DNA of 64,000 bases, from the NCBI GenBank assembly GCA_035235625.1, contig CP141148.1, positions 35,527,057-35,591,056 of the forward strand, read 5' to 3'. Position 1 is the stretch's first letter. Each line of letters starts with the position of its first letter. Source of the stretch: Saururus chinensis (taxonomy: Eukaryota > Streptophyta > Magnoliopsida > Piperales > Saururaceae). Both the position numbers and the translations under genes were made by a program. This document shows, in pieces, positions 35,301 through 46,740 of the stretch. The notes beneath the pieces are model-generated. The model searched no databases. It saw only the letters and a list, made by a program, of their open reading frames with translations, and had not been told where the DNA came from.

Positions 35301-35864
35301 CTTTGATCTGAACGATCTCATTTCTAAGCTATCATATTTTCTGCGTTGACAGTGATATTAAAAACCATTGTTGAGTGTTAAAACTCACCCCTCTTTTGTG
35401 TTTTGATTTGGGGCTGCGTGGTGCGACACGCAGACGGACAGGATTGCCTTTTTTAGGAAAGGTCAGAGGTAGCTTGGGTATGATGATGGAGATCGTTGCG
35501 TGACTTATCATCGTTTATTTCATGCTTTATGTTCGAACCTTTGTGTAGGGTTCTTGTTTTGGATTTATGTCGTATACTACAGTGGTGATGCTTATGACTT
35601 ATTTTGAGCTGGTGTGGGCTTTACTTAAACTAAGCTTGTGGGTTTGAGATTGTTGTTTACTTTGTGTTAAGCAACACCTTTTTCTTCCCTTTTAGTTACT
35701 CTTGCTCAAAGGATTGTGCGCACTCCGTGTTGCTGTTAATCGCCCGTGGTTAGGGTTAAGTCTTCCGCTAGATCGTTTTCTCAATGTTCACTTCGTCGCC
35801 CCCGCACGCTTGACCGGCCCTTGGACTGGGTTCGGCTCGGGTCGGGCATCGCCGGGGCGTGACA
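32349..35864 (+). mobile_element. Nested solo LTR, 3.5 kb, TAAGG duplication
   Basis: It starts TGTAAGGACCCTCATC and ends GCCGGGGCGTGACA, with the duplication TAAGG on both sides (32344-32348 and 35865-35869). The host LTR resumes directly with CATCACAAAAT, as seen in the uninterrupted copy near 54840. The GGGGCGTGACA ending is typical of plant Ty3/gypsy LTRs. It contains a TATAAAAGGGC promoter-like site near 32771 and a minisatellite at 34.8-35.2 kb. There is no internal coding region. It is younger than the LTR it interrupts. Confidence 0.85.
34800..35235. repeat. Minisatellite, about eight units of roughly 55 bp
   Basis: Units contain ATTATGCATGTGGGAATATG and TATGTTAGAGATACATCCAT, with GAATATGTATG recurring near 34812, 34867, 34922, 34976, 35030, 35085, 35141 and 35198. 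The units are highly alike, so the array expanded recently within the nested LTR. Confidence 0.9.
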
Positions 35865-38831
35865 TAAGGCATCACAAAATTATGTACATTAAAATACGTA
35901 TATACTAACATTCAATCAAAATCATACCGAAATTTGTAATATATTGTAGTTAAGCAGAACTTAATAAATCAACAAAATCACACATCTCGGTCTACCACAG
36001 AGCGGGAACAAACATATTACACGTCTCGCTCTATCATTGAGCCGATACCGAACATAACACACCACATGTTTCGCTCTACTCTAGAGCGAGATGAAACATA
36101 ACAAGTCACATCAAAACATAGTAGATCATAACACAAAGGATTAAAGTATAGCAGGACACTTCAAATCATATCAGATAAAGCATAACAAAGTAATTCATAT
36201 CAGAACATATTAAATCATAATAATTTATACATCTTAATAAGTACATTATTATCAATAATTAAGATGTGTAAGCGTATAAATAATTTAACATCTTAAGTTA
36301 ACTACTTAAGATATATACATATTCTCATACAGAAGATTAGGTATACTTACCTAGAGAAGACATCGGAAGTGGCAGCGTTTAGGGCTATTCATTTCTTCTG
36401 AGCATCCTCCTTTTAGATGTGGATATGTCGGGCATAATCTCCTTAGAAGTAGGTGGACGTAGCATCCCTTAACTTATAGATGTTCCATACTTTCCGTACT
36501 TGGAGTTGACAGATAGGACATCCTCTTTTCGAAGACATCTTTCTCCTTCCGTGCTTGTGAACTATGGACAGAGTCTCCCCTTAGTTTGAGGATGCCTCTT
36601 TAACTGGGTGGTGGAGGACAGTGCCTCCCCGACTCTGGATTAATTATCTTGTTGTGACCTGGCAACTGTAGACAGAATCTCGTCTTATTCGTGGCCTATT
36701 TTTCTTTCTCTGGTGCTCGAGGATGACGGGTAGGGCCTTTTCTTATATTGGGGCATTTCCTCCTCATATATTCTTCAACTTGAAGAAATGACCCCTCTAT
36801 TGCATAGAGCACACTTGATTTAGTCAAATGCCTCTTGAATGGACTAAATCGGAGTTAGGATGCTCAGAAACAGAGAAAAAGAAGTTTGTCGGTGCTCGCG
36901 GACAATGGGCAAGACCTCTCCTTCTTTGGAGGCGTTTCCTCCTTATACGGTCTCCAACACAAAGAACCCCTCCATTGCATAGAGCACACTCGAATTACTT
37001 TTGAACGCCTCTTGAACGGCCTTAATCGGACTTATAACACTCAAAAACGGAGAAAATGAAGTTCTGACTAAAAAATAGCTCAAATGGGGTATTTATAGAC
37101 CCCCGGCGTGCCGAAATAGTGGTGCCTCCAGCCAAAATGTAGCATGCCCGCGGTTTCACGGGCGCATGCGCTGTGGGGCACGCATCTGCCCCGCTCATTG
37201 CGCTTTCCAATTTCCTCTTTCTTCTTCTTCTTATTATTTTATATAAACTAATCTTCAAACGCGCGTAACTTCCTATCCCGGATTCAAATTCGCGCATTCT
37301 AGGTATTGTTGGACTCGTATTGACAAGCCCTTAGATACAAGCCCACTTAAAGTAGCATAATGTACTCTTTCCAAGTGGGTCCTGCCTATTTTCCATGCTT
37401 CTCGAGGTCGTAAATTCTGGTCCTGACCTCCGTTTCACCCATTCTTTGATTCATTTTGCTCGCTATTTCAAGCTCTACCCATGTATGAAGGTTTTAACCT
37501 ATGAAAACCTCTAAAATTTTCCCCAAAATTATCCAATTAGGCCTAACCCTTTAGGTTAGACGTAATTGAAAAACAAGTCGTTACAAGGCCCATGGCCCCC
37601 TTTGGGTGGGCTGGCCCGGTTCATGGCCTGCTCCTTGATCAGGATGTGCTAGTCTGACTTGTTGGGCTAAGGGGCAGGCCTGCCCCTGACTATTTTTGTA
37701 ACGCCTGAAATTTTCCATCAGATTTTCTTAAATTTTACGGAAAATTTTTGCAACATAACGGGTATAAATTGAAAAAAATGACGAAATACAAAACCCGTGA
37801 AAGGAGTTTATAATTTAAAAATCACACATCAATTTTTCCCATATAATTTTTTGCTCATTCGATCAAATATCATTTGGCTAAACTAAATATCTTCAGGCAC
37901 TACTCAAAAACAAATGTACAAAATAAATTGTTATGTTTATAGACTTTAAATACAAATCTCTCCCAGGTATCCTTAAGTGCAAGTCCCATAAGCAGTCCAT
38001 AATCTAATCCAAATTACATGTCTAGAAAGCATAAACACCTTAAGTCTCATTTCACCCAATACAACAAATTGTGGCATAAAATAATATTTATAGTGAGTCA
38101 AGGATATATTTGAGTAAAAGGGAATCAATCTACTCAAGGGAACAAATGTCCATCTTTAGGAGCTCCCTGTCAGAAAGCTGCAAAAGCCTCCTGACCATCA
38201 GGGCTAAAAAATGGGGTAAATGAGTATTTTCATACTAAGTAGGAAAATACCTAGTAGGGGAGTTCTAAACAGTGAACTCAGTAAGCTTATACATATATGC
38301 GTTCATACAACTCAAACAAGAAGCAGATAGACATATAATAATCATACACATACACATACAATCATGCTAAATATACCATCAAACCAATCTTACATATACT
38401 CATATGACCTTATTCATATAATCTTACTCATACAACCTTACTCATAAAATCTTACCCATACGACCTTACTCGTATAATCTTACTCATACAACCTTACTCG
38501 TATAATCTTACTTGTACGACTTTACTCGTACAATCTTACTCTTATAGTCTTGCTCAAAGACTTACTTAGAAACATGCATACTTACTCATACAGTCGTACA
38601 CATATTATCAACTACTAAAGCTCATTACAATTAATAAACTCTAATGTTGAAATAGAAAGGAATGTCACTGGGGTATCACCTTAACCTCTAAGGAGTGACT
38701 AGATGCCATAGACTTTTCTGAAAACAAGGCACACCAATGCTCATATCAAACAGGTAAGAGCAATTCCATGATACTATTTACCTGAGTGCGCAGACATAAA
38801 CACCCACATTTTAGGGGTCTTATAGTGCCAA

Positions 38832-40694
38832 CCATGGTTTACCGTCTAAGATCTCGGTCTTGTCTTGGTAAGCCAAAGAGATGAGATCTTGGAGAGATCA
38901 TGTAAAATAATAGCAAGCATCCAGGTGATTATAAAAAAATGGTCAACACATTTTTCAATGTAGGTATATATTATTATTGACAAATATTAATATAAATATT
39001 AAACAATTATAAATTTATAAAAATATAACAAAATTTATGTAAAATAAGTAAAAATATATAATATTAATTAATGATGTAAAATGAGACTGAATAGAGATAT
39101 TATTTATGTAGAAACTAGGTTGTTTTAAGGCATGTTAGGGAGAAGCATAGCCCTCAAATGCCAAATTTCTGGATCTGCTAAAGAGAATCATTTTAGATCT
39201 TGATACCTATTTTCCTTGTTCCTACCCCCTTTGCAAAATATTTTCCATATGCTGAAACATAGATGATACTAGAGCTTTTGTATTGTTTCCACTTTCTCTA
39301 GCAGTTTATCATACTATCAAAATTGACACACTCATATTGATCATTTCAAAATACAGCCCAAAAGAGGAATATGTAAGCACAAGCTGAAAGAACAACCTCA
39401 AATATATGCTCACCTTCAGCAGGGGTAGTATTTGCCAATCCAAATAAAAAACCACTCTGCTGTACTTTTCTACATCCCATACATAAGATAGAACACATCA
39501 TACTTTGCGACAATAGCTTTCATACAGAAAATATCATCATAGTGGCTCAAGCAGCTTTCTACTAGAATCTACAATTCTATTTCAGTAACATGAGCATGCA
39601 AAGCATTTCTCAGTTTAGAATTTCGTCTCTGTTGCTCTTCCACCTAGTGCCCATACTCCATTTCAAATTGAGCAACCCCTGCCAACAATTTTCGGTATAA
39701 AGGATATTCAGAAAGATAATCAGATAACAGAAGAATGGGGTTCCATTCAAAAGATATAATATATGCCACATAATCAAGTAATACCTAAGCTAACAGCTGC
39801 AGATACCCAAAGGCACTAGAGTCTCCTAAACTTCCACCTATAAATACACCCTGTAGTATGGGATTCATTGGCCTATCATACAAGACAATGAAAATAGAGT
39901 TGGCTCCTTGGCCCTTGATATAGCTTCCAATTTACCTCCTTTCTAGCACACTATAGCATAGGTATCCAACTACAAATAACATCTTAATTTCCCAAGACAA
40001 AGAAAACAAGGCTCACCCCACATGCCTGCATGGTGGTTCGCCTCATACTTCTCCAATAGTACTTGCAAGCGTGCTTGATTACCGTATTCTACATCAAACA
40101 CCCAACTAACCAACACCTGTTTCTTAGTTCAAAAATCTAATTGGCTTCCAAGTTAACATCACCCAAACATTGAGCTCACATCTTTCCGATCAACAGAAAC
40201 TGATATGTCCCAGCATAATCACAAGTTAGTAAAAAGAACAAATAAAAAAGAAAGTGCATCACTATCCCGCTCAACTACTGGAAATAGATTGGGAGCATCA
40301 CTGGAAAAAAAATTGAGCTAGACCATCAAAATACAAAATAATTAGCTCAAAAGAGAAGATTAGATTTAGAAAAGAACCAAGAGCAGAACGAGCAATCACC
40401 TCCCAAGTCCCAACCGACTGACGAAGCCCTAACCTATACGGGGCAATTTTTCGGGCCAGACTTTAACAAGCGTGATCTCTGCAGCCTTCTAGTCCATCTA
40501 GGCTCCAATGTCTGGCAAGTGCCACCTCCAACTGATGAATGAAAGAAGATCCCAAAACTGCCTCTCGTAGATCTTGGCTATCTCAGCGAGATCTCGCCGA
40601 TATTATGTAAACAAAGTTTTACCCTGTCTCACGGCTCGGTAAATGTCCCAAGAGAGAGATCTCGCCAAGATCTCACCGAGACAGCAAACCATGG
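38832..40694. mobile_element. Inverted-repeat DNA transposon carrying a TGA-factor exon
   Basis: The left end CCATGGTTTACCGTCTAAGA and the right end (opposite strand) CCATGGTTTGCTGTCTCGGT are imperfect inverted repeats, with further GAGATCTC/GATCTCGCCGAGA motifs just inside. The flanks share TGCCAA (38826-38831 and 40695-40700); the CCATGG palindrome leaves the exact duplication length open at 6-8 bp, with hAT or Mutator-like origins possible. The LTR on either side joins cleanly into TATAGTGCCAACATAGG. The element has no transposase but carries a decayed host exon at 39428-39680, so it is a Pack-type element. Confidence 0.75.
39428..39680 (-). pseudogene. Captured TGA/DOG1-type bZIP factor exon, decayed
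   Basis: On the minus strand, sequence reads AQFEMEYGH then VEEQQRRNSKLRNALHAHVT, EIEL then ILVESCLSHYDDIFCMKAIV, and AKYDVF, ending KSTAEWFFIWIGKY. This is the DOG1 region of TGA-class bZIP factors, where the host form has the pattern FxMEYxxWxEEQ, AHxxDxELRxxV, HYDxxFRxKxxxAKADVFxLxSGMWKTPAERCFxWIGGF. These factors bind TGACG sites in defence and development. Three in-frame stops fall at positions usually occupied by Trp or another conserved residue, so it is not functional. Neither the leucine zipper nor the C-terminus is present. Confidence 0.78.
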
Positions 40695-43600
40695 TGCCAA
40701 CATAGGATGGAATCATATAGTGCCACTCTTGGGCTAAAATCTTATAGTGTCACTCTATGACAAAAATTATACAGTGCCACTCTTGGGCAAGATCATACAA
40801 TGCTCTCAATAGGGCATCAAACGTTTGGGCTTAATACAACATATAGACAAAATAAAAAATATACATCACTCTTAATAGAGCATCAGACGTATGTGCTTAA
40901 ATACAATACACATATAACATCCCGCAAGATAAACACCACGACAAGACATGAGAAACGCTAGCTCAAACACAAAACTTAATCCATCGAACCCTTAGGTGTT
41001 AAACTCACAAGGTTAACATATTAGTTTTTCTTATAATTCAAGTTTGAATTACGTAATTTAGGCAGGTACAATTATGCCACACAATTCTTCCATCTTACAA
41101 TCTTTCACGTAACAATATGAAGCTAAACCCATTTAGAAACCCAAGTTCACTAGGGCAACAAACTTCACTTAACACATCATTTCATAATCATAACTCACCA
41201 CCAAGCATATCCTTACATATTTATATAGTTTTCGCCATCTACCTTGTGGCCAAAGCATATTACTCAGATGTCATCAAACTAAGCTCCTCAGAGCCAACCA
41301 CAATTATCATCTTCTTATTTATACCTCACTTGTTATGCTTACTTTCTACTTCATAACATTATGCTTATATAATTATGAAGCACTCTTACTATTTGACAAT
41401 CCCCCAGCATACTCTCTAGTTCAAACCAAACTAATCAACTTCAATCCTCACCCATCAAACTTGCATCCCCTGTCTTCTGTCATACGACCACACATCTACA
41501 ACAAGTCCATATCAAACCCTCTGTCACCTCTTACCATCCATTGCCCATACTTCTACCCACACACAAATGCACATATCCATCACATAGGCATATAGCCATC
41601 ATACATATATATGTCCATCATACACTTTCATACACATAATTTCATACATAACTTACCAACATACTCACTAGCCATCACTAGCACACACATAATCCAATAT
41701 AAAGCTTACTAACATACTCGCTAGCCAGCACTAGCACATACATATTTCACATACGCAGCTACCAACATACTCTCCAGCCATCACTAGCACTTACATAGCT
41801 TACCAACATACTCACTAGCCAACACTAGCATACACATATTCCACATACATCAAACATACTTATAGCTCACATGCATGTCATATACATTTCAACATAGCAT
41901 ATTTATCCTCTTACATCATGCAAACATATCACGATTTAACATATAATCATCAAATCTCAATCATCATAGCATACTTTTATATATTCAAAACATACTATTA
42001 TGAAATTACGAGTTCAAAGCTCCCCAACCTTGTAATTCATGATGTTTGATGGTGAACGCATGACGGTGGCGGAGTTGGCGGCCAAAAGCATTGCCAAGAT
42101 GAGAGAGTTGTTGTCTTGAGGGTTTAGGAAGCGCCAGAAGCAATCACGGCCAAATAGGGGTGACACAAATCAACGCGGCAAAATCTGCAATCCACGGCAG
42201 CACACTAAGGCGGTGAGAGAAAGGTTGTGGCAATATACATGGCATGTGAGACCAAAAGTTGAGATGGACTAACTAGAAGCCGGCCGGTACCTAAGAGGCA
42301 CTTGACCGGCCGTAAGACACTGAAATCGGTTGTGGACCCAACGATGGCGATTTTTCATCGATAATGGCCTACATAAGGGGTGGAGGGCATGAGTTGATGC
42401 TTGGGGATGAAGGAGAGATGGAGAAGGACTCTGGTAGTCAACTTAAATGGTGACAGAGCCATCCGATGGTCAGGCGGCGCGAATGTGACACCTAAACCCT
42501 AAATAACACGCGTGGCTACATGCACAAGTGGCCACTTGCACACACGACAAATAGGGCCACTCGAGGGGGAAGAGGGCTAGATAGTAGTAGCCCAAGGCAA
42601 AAAAGGGCGATAGGGCTAAGGCCTTGGTAGTGGCCGATTGAAGAGGCAACATCGCCAATTACCACCCACAACCAAAACAATTGGTATGGGCGGCTACACA
42701 TCTAGCATGGTCACAAGGCCCTCTGACAAAGGGATTTGTTGTAGCCGAGCCGAGGCAAAGCGAAGGCCACATGGCTATCACTGTACCAAGGTCGACTAAC
42801 CGGAAATGGCTTACCACATATGCAACACGACCCTATGACAAACCAGTTTGCACTGCAAAAATAGAGAAAATAAACGGGGAAGTGCCTGGCAAATGCACAA
42901 GAAGGGCACGTAGGTGATGGTGGCGGCTCTAGCCGGTGCCATCACATTCGTGGCACCCGTGTTGGGGCAGTGGCTATGCTGTCACTAGGCTATGTGTCTG
43001 GCCCGATGGAGTCCGGCCAGAGCCCACTCGCCAATGCTAATCATACAGAGAACAAAAAGAGGGAGGAGGTGTACTGGCAAGGTGGTCGGGTGCAACAGGC
43101 AAAAAAAGTATAGAGGAGGTGGGGCTAGGCTGGGGTGGCGGCTATGCCTTTAGCATCCCATGGTCGGCCCAAAGGAAGTGGATAGGAGGCTGGGCGATGA
43201 CCAAGAAACTCTGATGGCCCTATTCATTTTGGAACAGTGAGAAACCGGGAAAAATACTAACAGCTCATGGAGGAGCGAGGAGAGGGTGGCAACGGTCCTA
43301 GCTAGCACTACCGGACTCGTGGCTGTAAGGCTAAGTAGATTTCGGCAAGAGGCAAACTTCGGCAACAGAGGAGGCAAGTCGCAATGACCGGAATCATTCT
43401 CGGGTTCACTCTCGTCCTTTTTGGATGTTTTGGACTTTTGGATGTTCCAGAAAGAAATGGAGTTTCTTTCTTTTTATATCCCTATCACTGCCTCTAAACT
43501 TCGTGCCAAAAGTGTGCGTCAAAGCCTGCAGCCTACGACTAAGTCTTACACCTGACCCTATAGGTATAATACTGAGGTTAAGTACACAAATATAAATATG

Positions 43601-44265
43601 CGAAAGTATCATATTTTTTTACTGAAAAATGATAAAAAAATAATTAAAAAATTATAAAAAATTATAAAAAAATGAGAGCCATTACTATTTTTTGCCATTG
43701 GGCCTTAGACTACAAGGTCATTGACTAAAAATTAGCCATTGGGCCTTGGACTGCAAGGCCCAATGAGTCAAAATTAGCCTTTGGGTCCTAGGGCGGGCTC
43801 GTGGAGCTCTGAGCCTAGATACCCAAGCCCGGCATGGCCCGCCCATTAGAGGGCTGAGCCTGGCCCACTTATGTGGGCCCATGCCAGCCCATGGGCTGGC
43901 ACGATCCATTGCCATGTCTAGGCCCCTTGCAGCTTCCTTGGTCATGATAGACGGCCAAATATGTTTTAAGACTATGGCTGATCACGCATTGTTATATTAT
44001 CTATTTGTGGATATCTTTCTTATATCATGTCACTGTTAACTGCTCTGTCTCCCATATGCATGCGACATAATATCATAAGCATGATAATTTATAGTTAGTA
44101 TGTACTAGAATAGAACACATTCTATCATTCATCATCGATTAAATCCCATTAAAATAACAAAAGAATCACAAAATCTTCTTATTCAAACAATAACAAATGA
44201 ACCACAAAATCTTCTTATTCAAAGAAGGATAACATAGAAAGTAGTGATCATCTTCAAAGAGGTTT

Positions 44266-45035
44266 CTAGTTGTTGTCCACCCAAAATTGAGACTGGAGAT
44301 AATCCACCACTTTCTTGTCCACTTGGAATGCTCTAGCTAAGACTTCATCCGAGATTGGTGGTTTCGATCCAAAAACAGCTTTGGCAATGGTGATCACACC
44401 TGGGTTCTGACTACTTAGAGCAGCTATAGCAACTGCGTTGGTGTGGCCTTTGTTGAATTGGAAATGGATTAGCCCCTCTGGGAAGACAAACACATCTCCC
44501 TTGTTAAGGACCTTGCTTATGAGGCGATTATCAGGGTTGGATGTCACAAAGCCAACGTAGAGTGTTCCTTCTAGGACAGTCAGAATCTCGGTGGCCCTTG
44601 GGTGAGTGTGGGGAGGGTTCTGGCCATATGGGGCATAGTCTATCCGGACCATAGAGATGCCCAGAGTGTTGAGCCCAGCTATTTGGTTCACATTCACTGT
44701 TGTCACGTTTGATCCAACTGCGTTATCAGTATTTCCGGGCTTATTAAGCCCCGAGAAGAAGAAGTCCTCTGGTGCAGCCTGCATTGGGTCCTTGCAAACA
44801 AAGCCATTAACACGAACTGAAAAAGAAAAAACCATATACCAAGATGAGAAAAAACAGTAGAAGTAAAAAAGTAAGTTATGTTGCAAAGATGAAGACACGA
44901 GTGCGTAAACATACTGGGGGAGTTGCGGTCAGCAACACAGAAGTCCTGAAGTGGACTTGGATCAGAGGCAGAGGCAAGTGAAGCAGCCAAGGAGAGGAGA
45001 GCAAGCACAAGAAGAATTGGAGAGTAAGTGGCCAT
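44266..45035 (-). CDS. Germin-like protein, two exons, intact
   Basis: Exon 1 is 44915-45035 and exon 2 is 44266-44816. The intron 44817-44914 has a GTATGT donor and a TTTTTTCTTTTTCAG acceptor. Splicing gives 223 residues, close to the usual germin-like length. Residues 1-23 form a signal peptide ([20 protein letters not shown]), so the product is secreted to the apoplast or wall. The N-terminal Cys pair lies in DFCVADRNS and VNGFVCKDP. Germin box 1 is [11 protein letters not shown], with two His and one Glu metal ligands, and box 2 is [16 protein letters not shown], with the third His, so all four metal-binding residues are present. GSNVTT holds an N-glycosylation site. Germin-like proteins are cupins; some have superoxide dismutase or other activities, but the activity here is unknown. 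A broken copy of exon 1 and the promoter lies at 16.9-17.3 kb. Confidence 0.95.
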
Positions 45036-45117
45036 CTTCGTTTCTGCTTAGGCTCTCTGATCAGGAGGAAGTTGTGGAGTATGTTTTGGGTTGAAAAAGA
45101 AACTTGGGATGAAGGGC

Positions 45118-45125
45118 TATTTATA
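45118..45125 (-). promoter_or_regulatory. TATA box of the germin-like gene
   Basis: The minus strand reads ACTATAAATAGCCC, with TATAAATA about 83 bp upstream of the ATG at 45035. That spacing fits a leader of about 50 nt. Confidence 0.75.
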
Positions 45126-45186
45126 GTTTCATTGTGGCAGTTCCTGCCTCCTCCGAATAAACTGAAGGGAATTGATTGAAGTGGTC

Positions 45187-45277
45187 GTTTTACTGAGTCA
45201 GTCCTACTTATATTATTCATACTCGCGTACCATCTGAATTTGGACATGGAATTTCTCGTTTTACTGAGTCAGTCTCT
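45187..45277 (-). promoter_or_regulatory. Two GACTGAGTAAAACG-type boxes (GCN4/AP-1-like)
   Basis: CGTTTTACTGAGTCAGTC occurs twice on the plus strand, near 45186-45203 and 45259-45276, some 150-240 bp upstream of the ATG. TGAGTCA is the GCN4-like core bound by plant bZIP factors. One related copy remains in the duplicated promoter near 17190. The binding role is inferred. Confidence 0.5.
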
Positions 45278-45299
45278 TTGCACTGAATAGACGCAGTCC

Positions 45300-46189
45300 A
45301 TACAAACATCTAAGTTGAACGATTCCCATCGTCCCATGTCTGATAGCTTCTTCTCTCTTCCGAAGTTATTTTATTTTCGCATTGTTTATATGGTGAATGT
45401 TTCAATCGGGTAGAAATAAGGTATTCCGTGTTTGACTTTGCATGGAAGAGAGAGAAGTGCAATTAAGCTCACTTGAACGGCTTTAATTTAAGGGGTTCAA
45501 AAGATGGATCCCCACACAATTTTGAAAGATTGCAGAAGTTCACATACTGAAACTTCTCTGCCCACATTCTATATGGGACCGTGTAGGCCCTGCATATATA
45601 CTTTTTTTAATTGATGAATAATGTTGTATTAATGAGAGTAACTTGAAATGGTCGTATTACCAAAGTTAGTTTGCACAGGTTGATGTAGTTTGGAAAAAAG
45701 TTAATACACACGGAGTGCTTATTTGAAAAATATGTATATGATAGATGTCAATTCATGGTGCAACGTGGTGGTGAAGCATCAGGCACACACACGCATACTA
45801 ACAGGACTCGTATAGTTTGTGTTAAACGTCCATAACCAAACCTAAATGATGCTTCGAGGAGACTTCATCTCACTAACCTTTTGCATGTTGGTCTGAATCA
45901 TTCTCGCTCCTACTCTCCTACTTCTACTTCTAGGGGTGGGTTAGACGTAGTCAAACGCACTGAACAAGTCTGTTGTCTTGCTTGGGAATTTTGGATAGAA
46001 AATGAGAGCAAAGGAGCAAACTGTTCAATGCTAGAACAGTGAAATAAAATAGTGGCCAGGCCCCATGCTTACCTAGAAAAAACATAAAAAAAATAAAAGC
46101 TAAAACATTGTTCTCCTTTGTAGTTGAGGCTGATGAGCCTTAAGCTGAATGTTGATGCTCAACTATCCATTTAAAATTGTTCGGTTTAG
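45300..46189. other. Unassigned intergenic DNA upstream of the germin-like gene
   Basis: No further gene, transposon end or RNA gene was recognised beyond the germin-like promoter. Confidence 0.4.
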
Positions 46190-46740
46190 GAGGCCTTCTT
46201 ACTTAGGGGTGCTAACGATTAGAAACATATACAAATAAATGATTGTCTATGTTTCTTAGTTCACATTATGTTTTGTCCATGTTTGTTCGTCACAAACACG
46301 AACAAATATATACATACACTAAAAAAACTCAACTCTTATGTTTCAATAGCTATATAACATGCTACATAGCCAATGGATTATTTTTTTCACCATTTATTAT
46401 TGTCAAGTAACTATGCAACATGTTAGGCCAAGTTCTAATATAGGATATAATTGCTAATTTTTTATTTTTTTGCTAAATTACTAGGGATGCATCTAGCCCA
46501 ACAAGATTTCATGACCAGAGCCCCATGAGCATGCTTTGAGCCCTATAAAGCATGGTCAAGGGCTCTAGTCAGAGAGTCCCTTAGGAAAATATTTTCAAAT
46601 TTCTAGGATCTATGTTATCATTTACCATTATTAGTAGTCATAACATGCTACATAACTACCAGATCCCTATTTTTATTTTTTTAACTAAATTGAGAGGACC
46701 CAAGCTAACATTTTGCTAAGATCTATATTACTATTCATAA
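46190..46740 (+). repeat. Diverged repeat, partner copy at 56.63-57.06 kb
   Basis: Shared landmarks in the same order and orientation include CAACTCTTATG, CAAGTAACTATGCAACATG, GCTAAATTACTAGGGATGC, TTCATGACCAGAGCCC and AAATTTCTAGG. The type of element is not clear. Confidence 0.7.

Larger units (their letters stand above)
32075..37585 (+). mobile_element. Solo LTR (2.0-kb family), AGGCC duplication, itself interrupted
   Basis: It starts TATAACTCCCCGACCCGAAC (TG at the end changed to TA) and ends AAGTCGTTACA, flanked by AGGCC on both sides (32070-32074 and 37586-37590). Without the nested LTR at 32349-35864 it is about 2.0 kb and aligns along its length with the solo LTR at 54500-56546. It is non-coding and probably of Ty3/gypsy type. 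It sits inside the hAT MITE and therefore postdates it. Confidence 0.8.
37697..43686 (+). mobile_element. Solo LTR (4.1-4.6-kb family), ATTTT duplication, itself interrupted
   Basis: It starts TGTAACGCCTGAAATTTTCC and runs in parallel with the solo LTR at 1531-6093, including the CTAGCCATCACTAGCAC repeats and the GC-richer segment. The flanks are ATTTT on both sides (37692-37696 and 43687-43691). The last base differs from the usual CA end. Without the DNA transposon at 38832-40694 it is about 4.1 kb. It lies inside the hAT MITE. Confidence 0.75.
32042..43920. mobile_element. hAT MITE of about 370 bp, split by two solo LTRs
   Basis: The outer ends are TAGGGGTGGGAGTGGGCCGT (32042) and, on the opposite strand from 43920, TAGACATGGCAATGGATCGT; both then read GCC. 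They are flanked by GGCCTCTT (32034-32041) and GGCCCCTT (43921-43928), an 8-bp duplication with one mismatch. Leaving out the two solo LTRs and one copy of each of their duplications, only about 368 bp of GGCC-rich sequence remains (32042-32074, 37591-37696, 43692-43920). That is the size of a non-autonomous hAT element. The element grew to 11.9 kb by later insertions. Confidence 0.75.
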
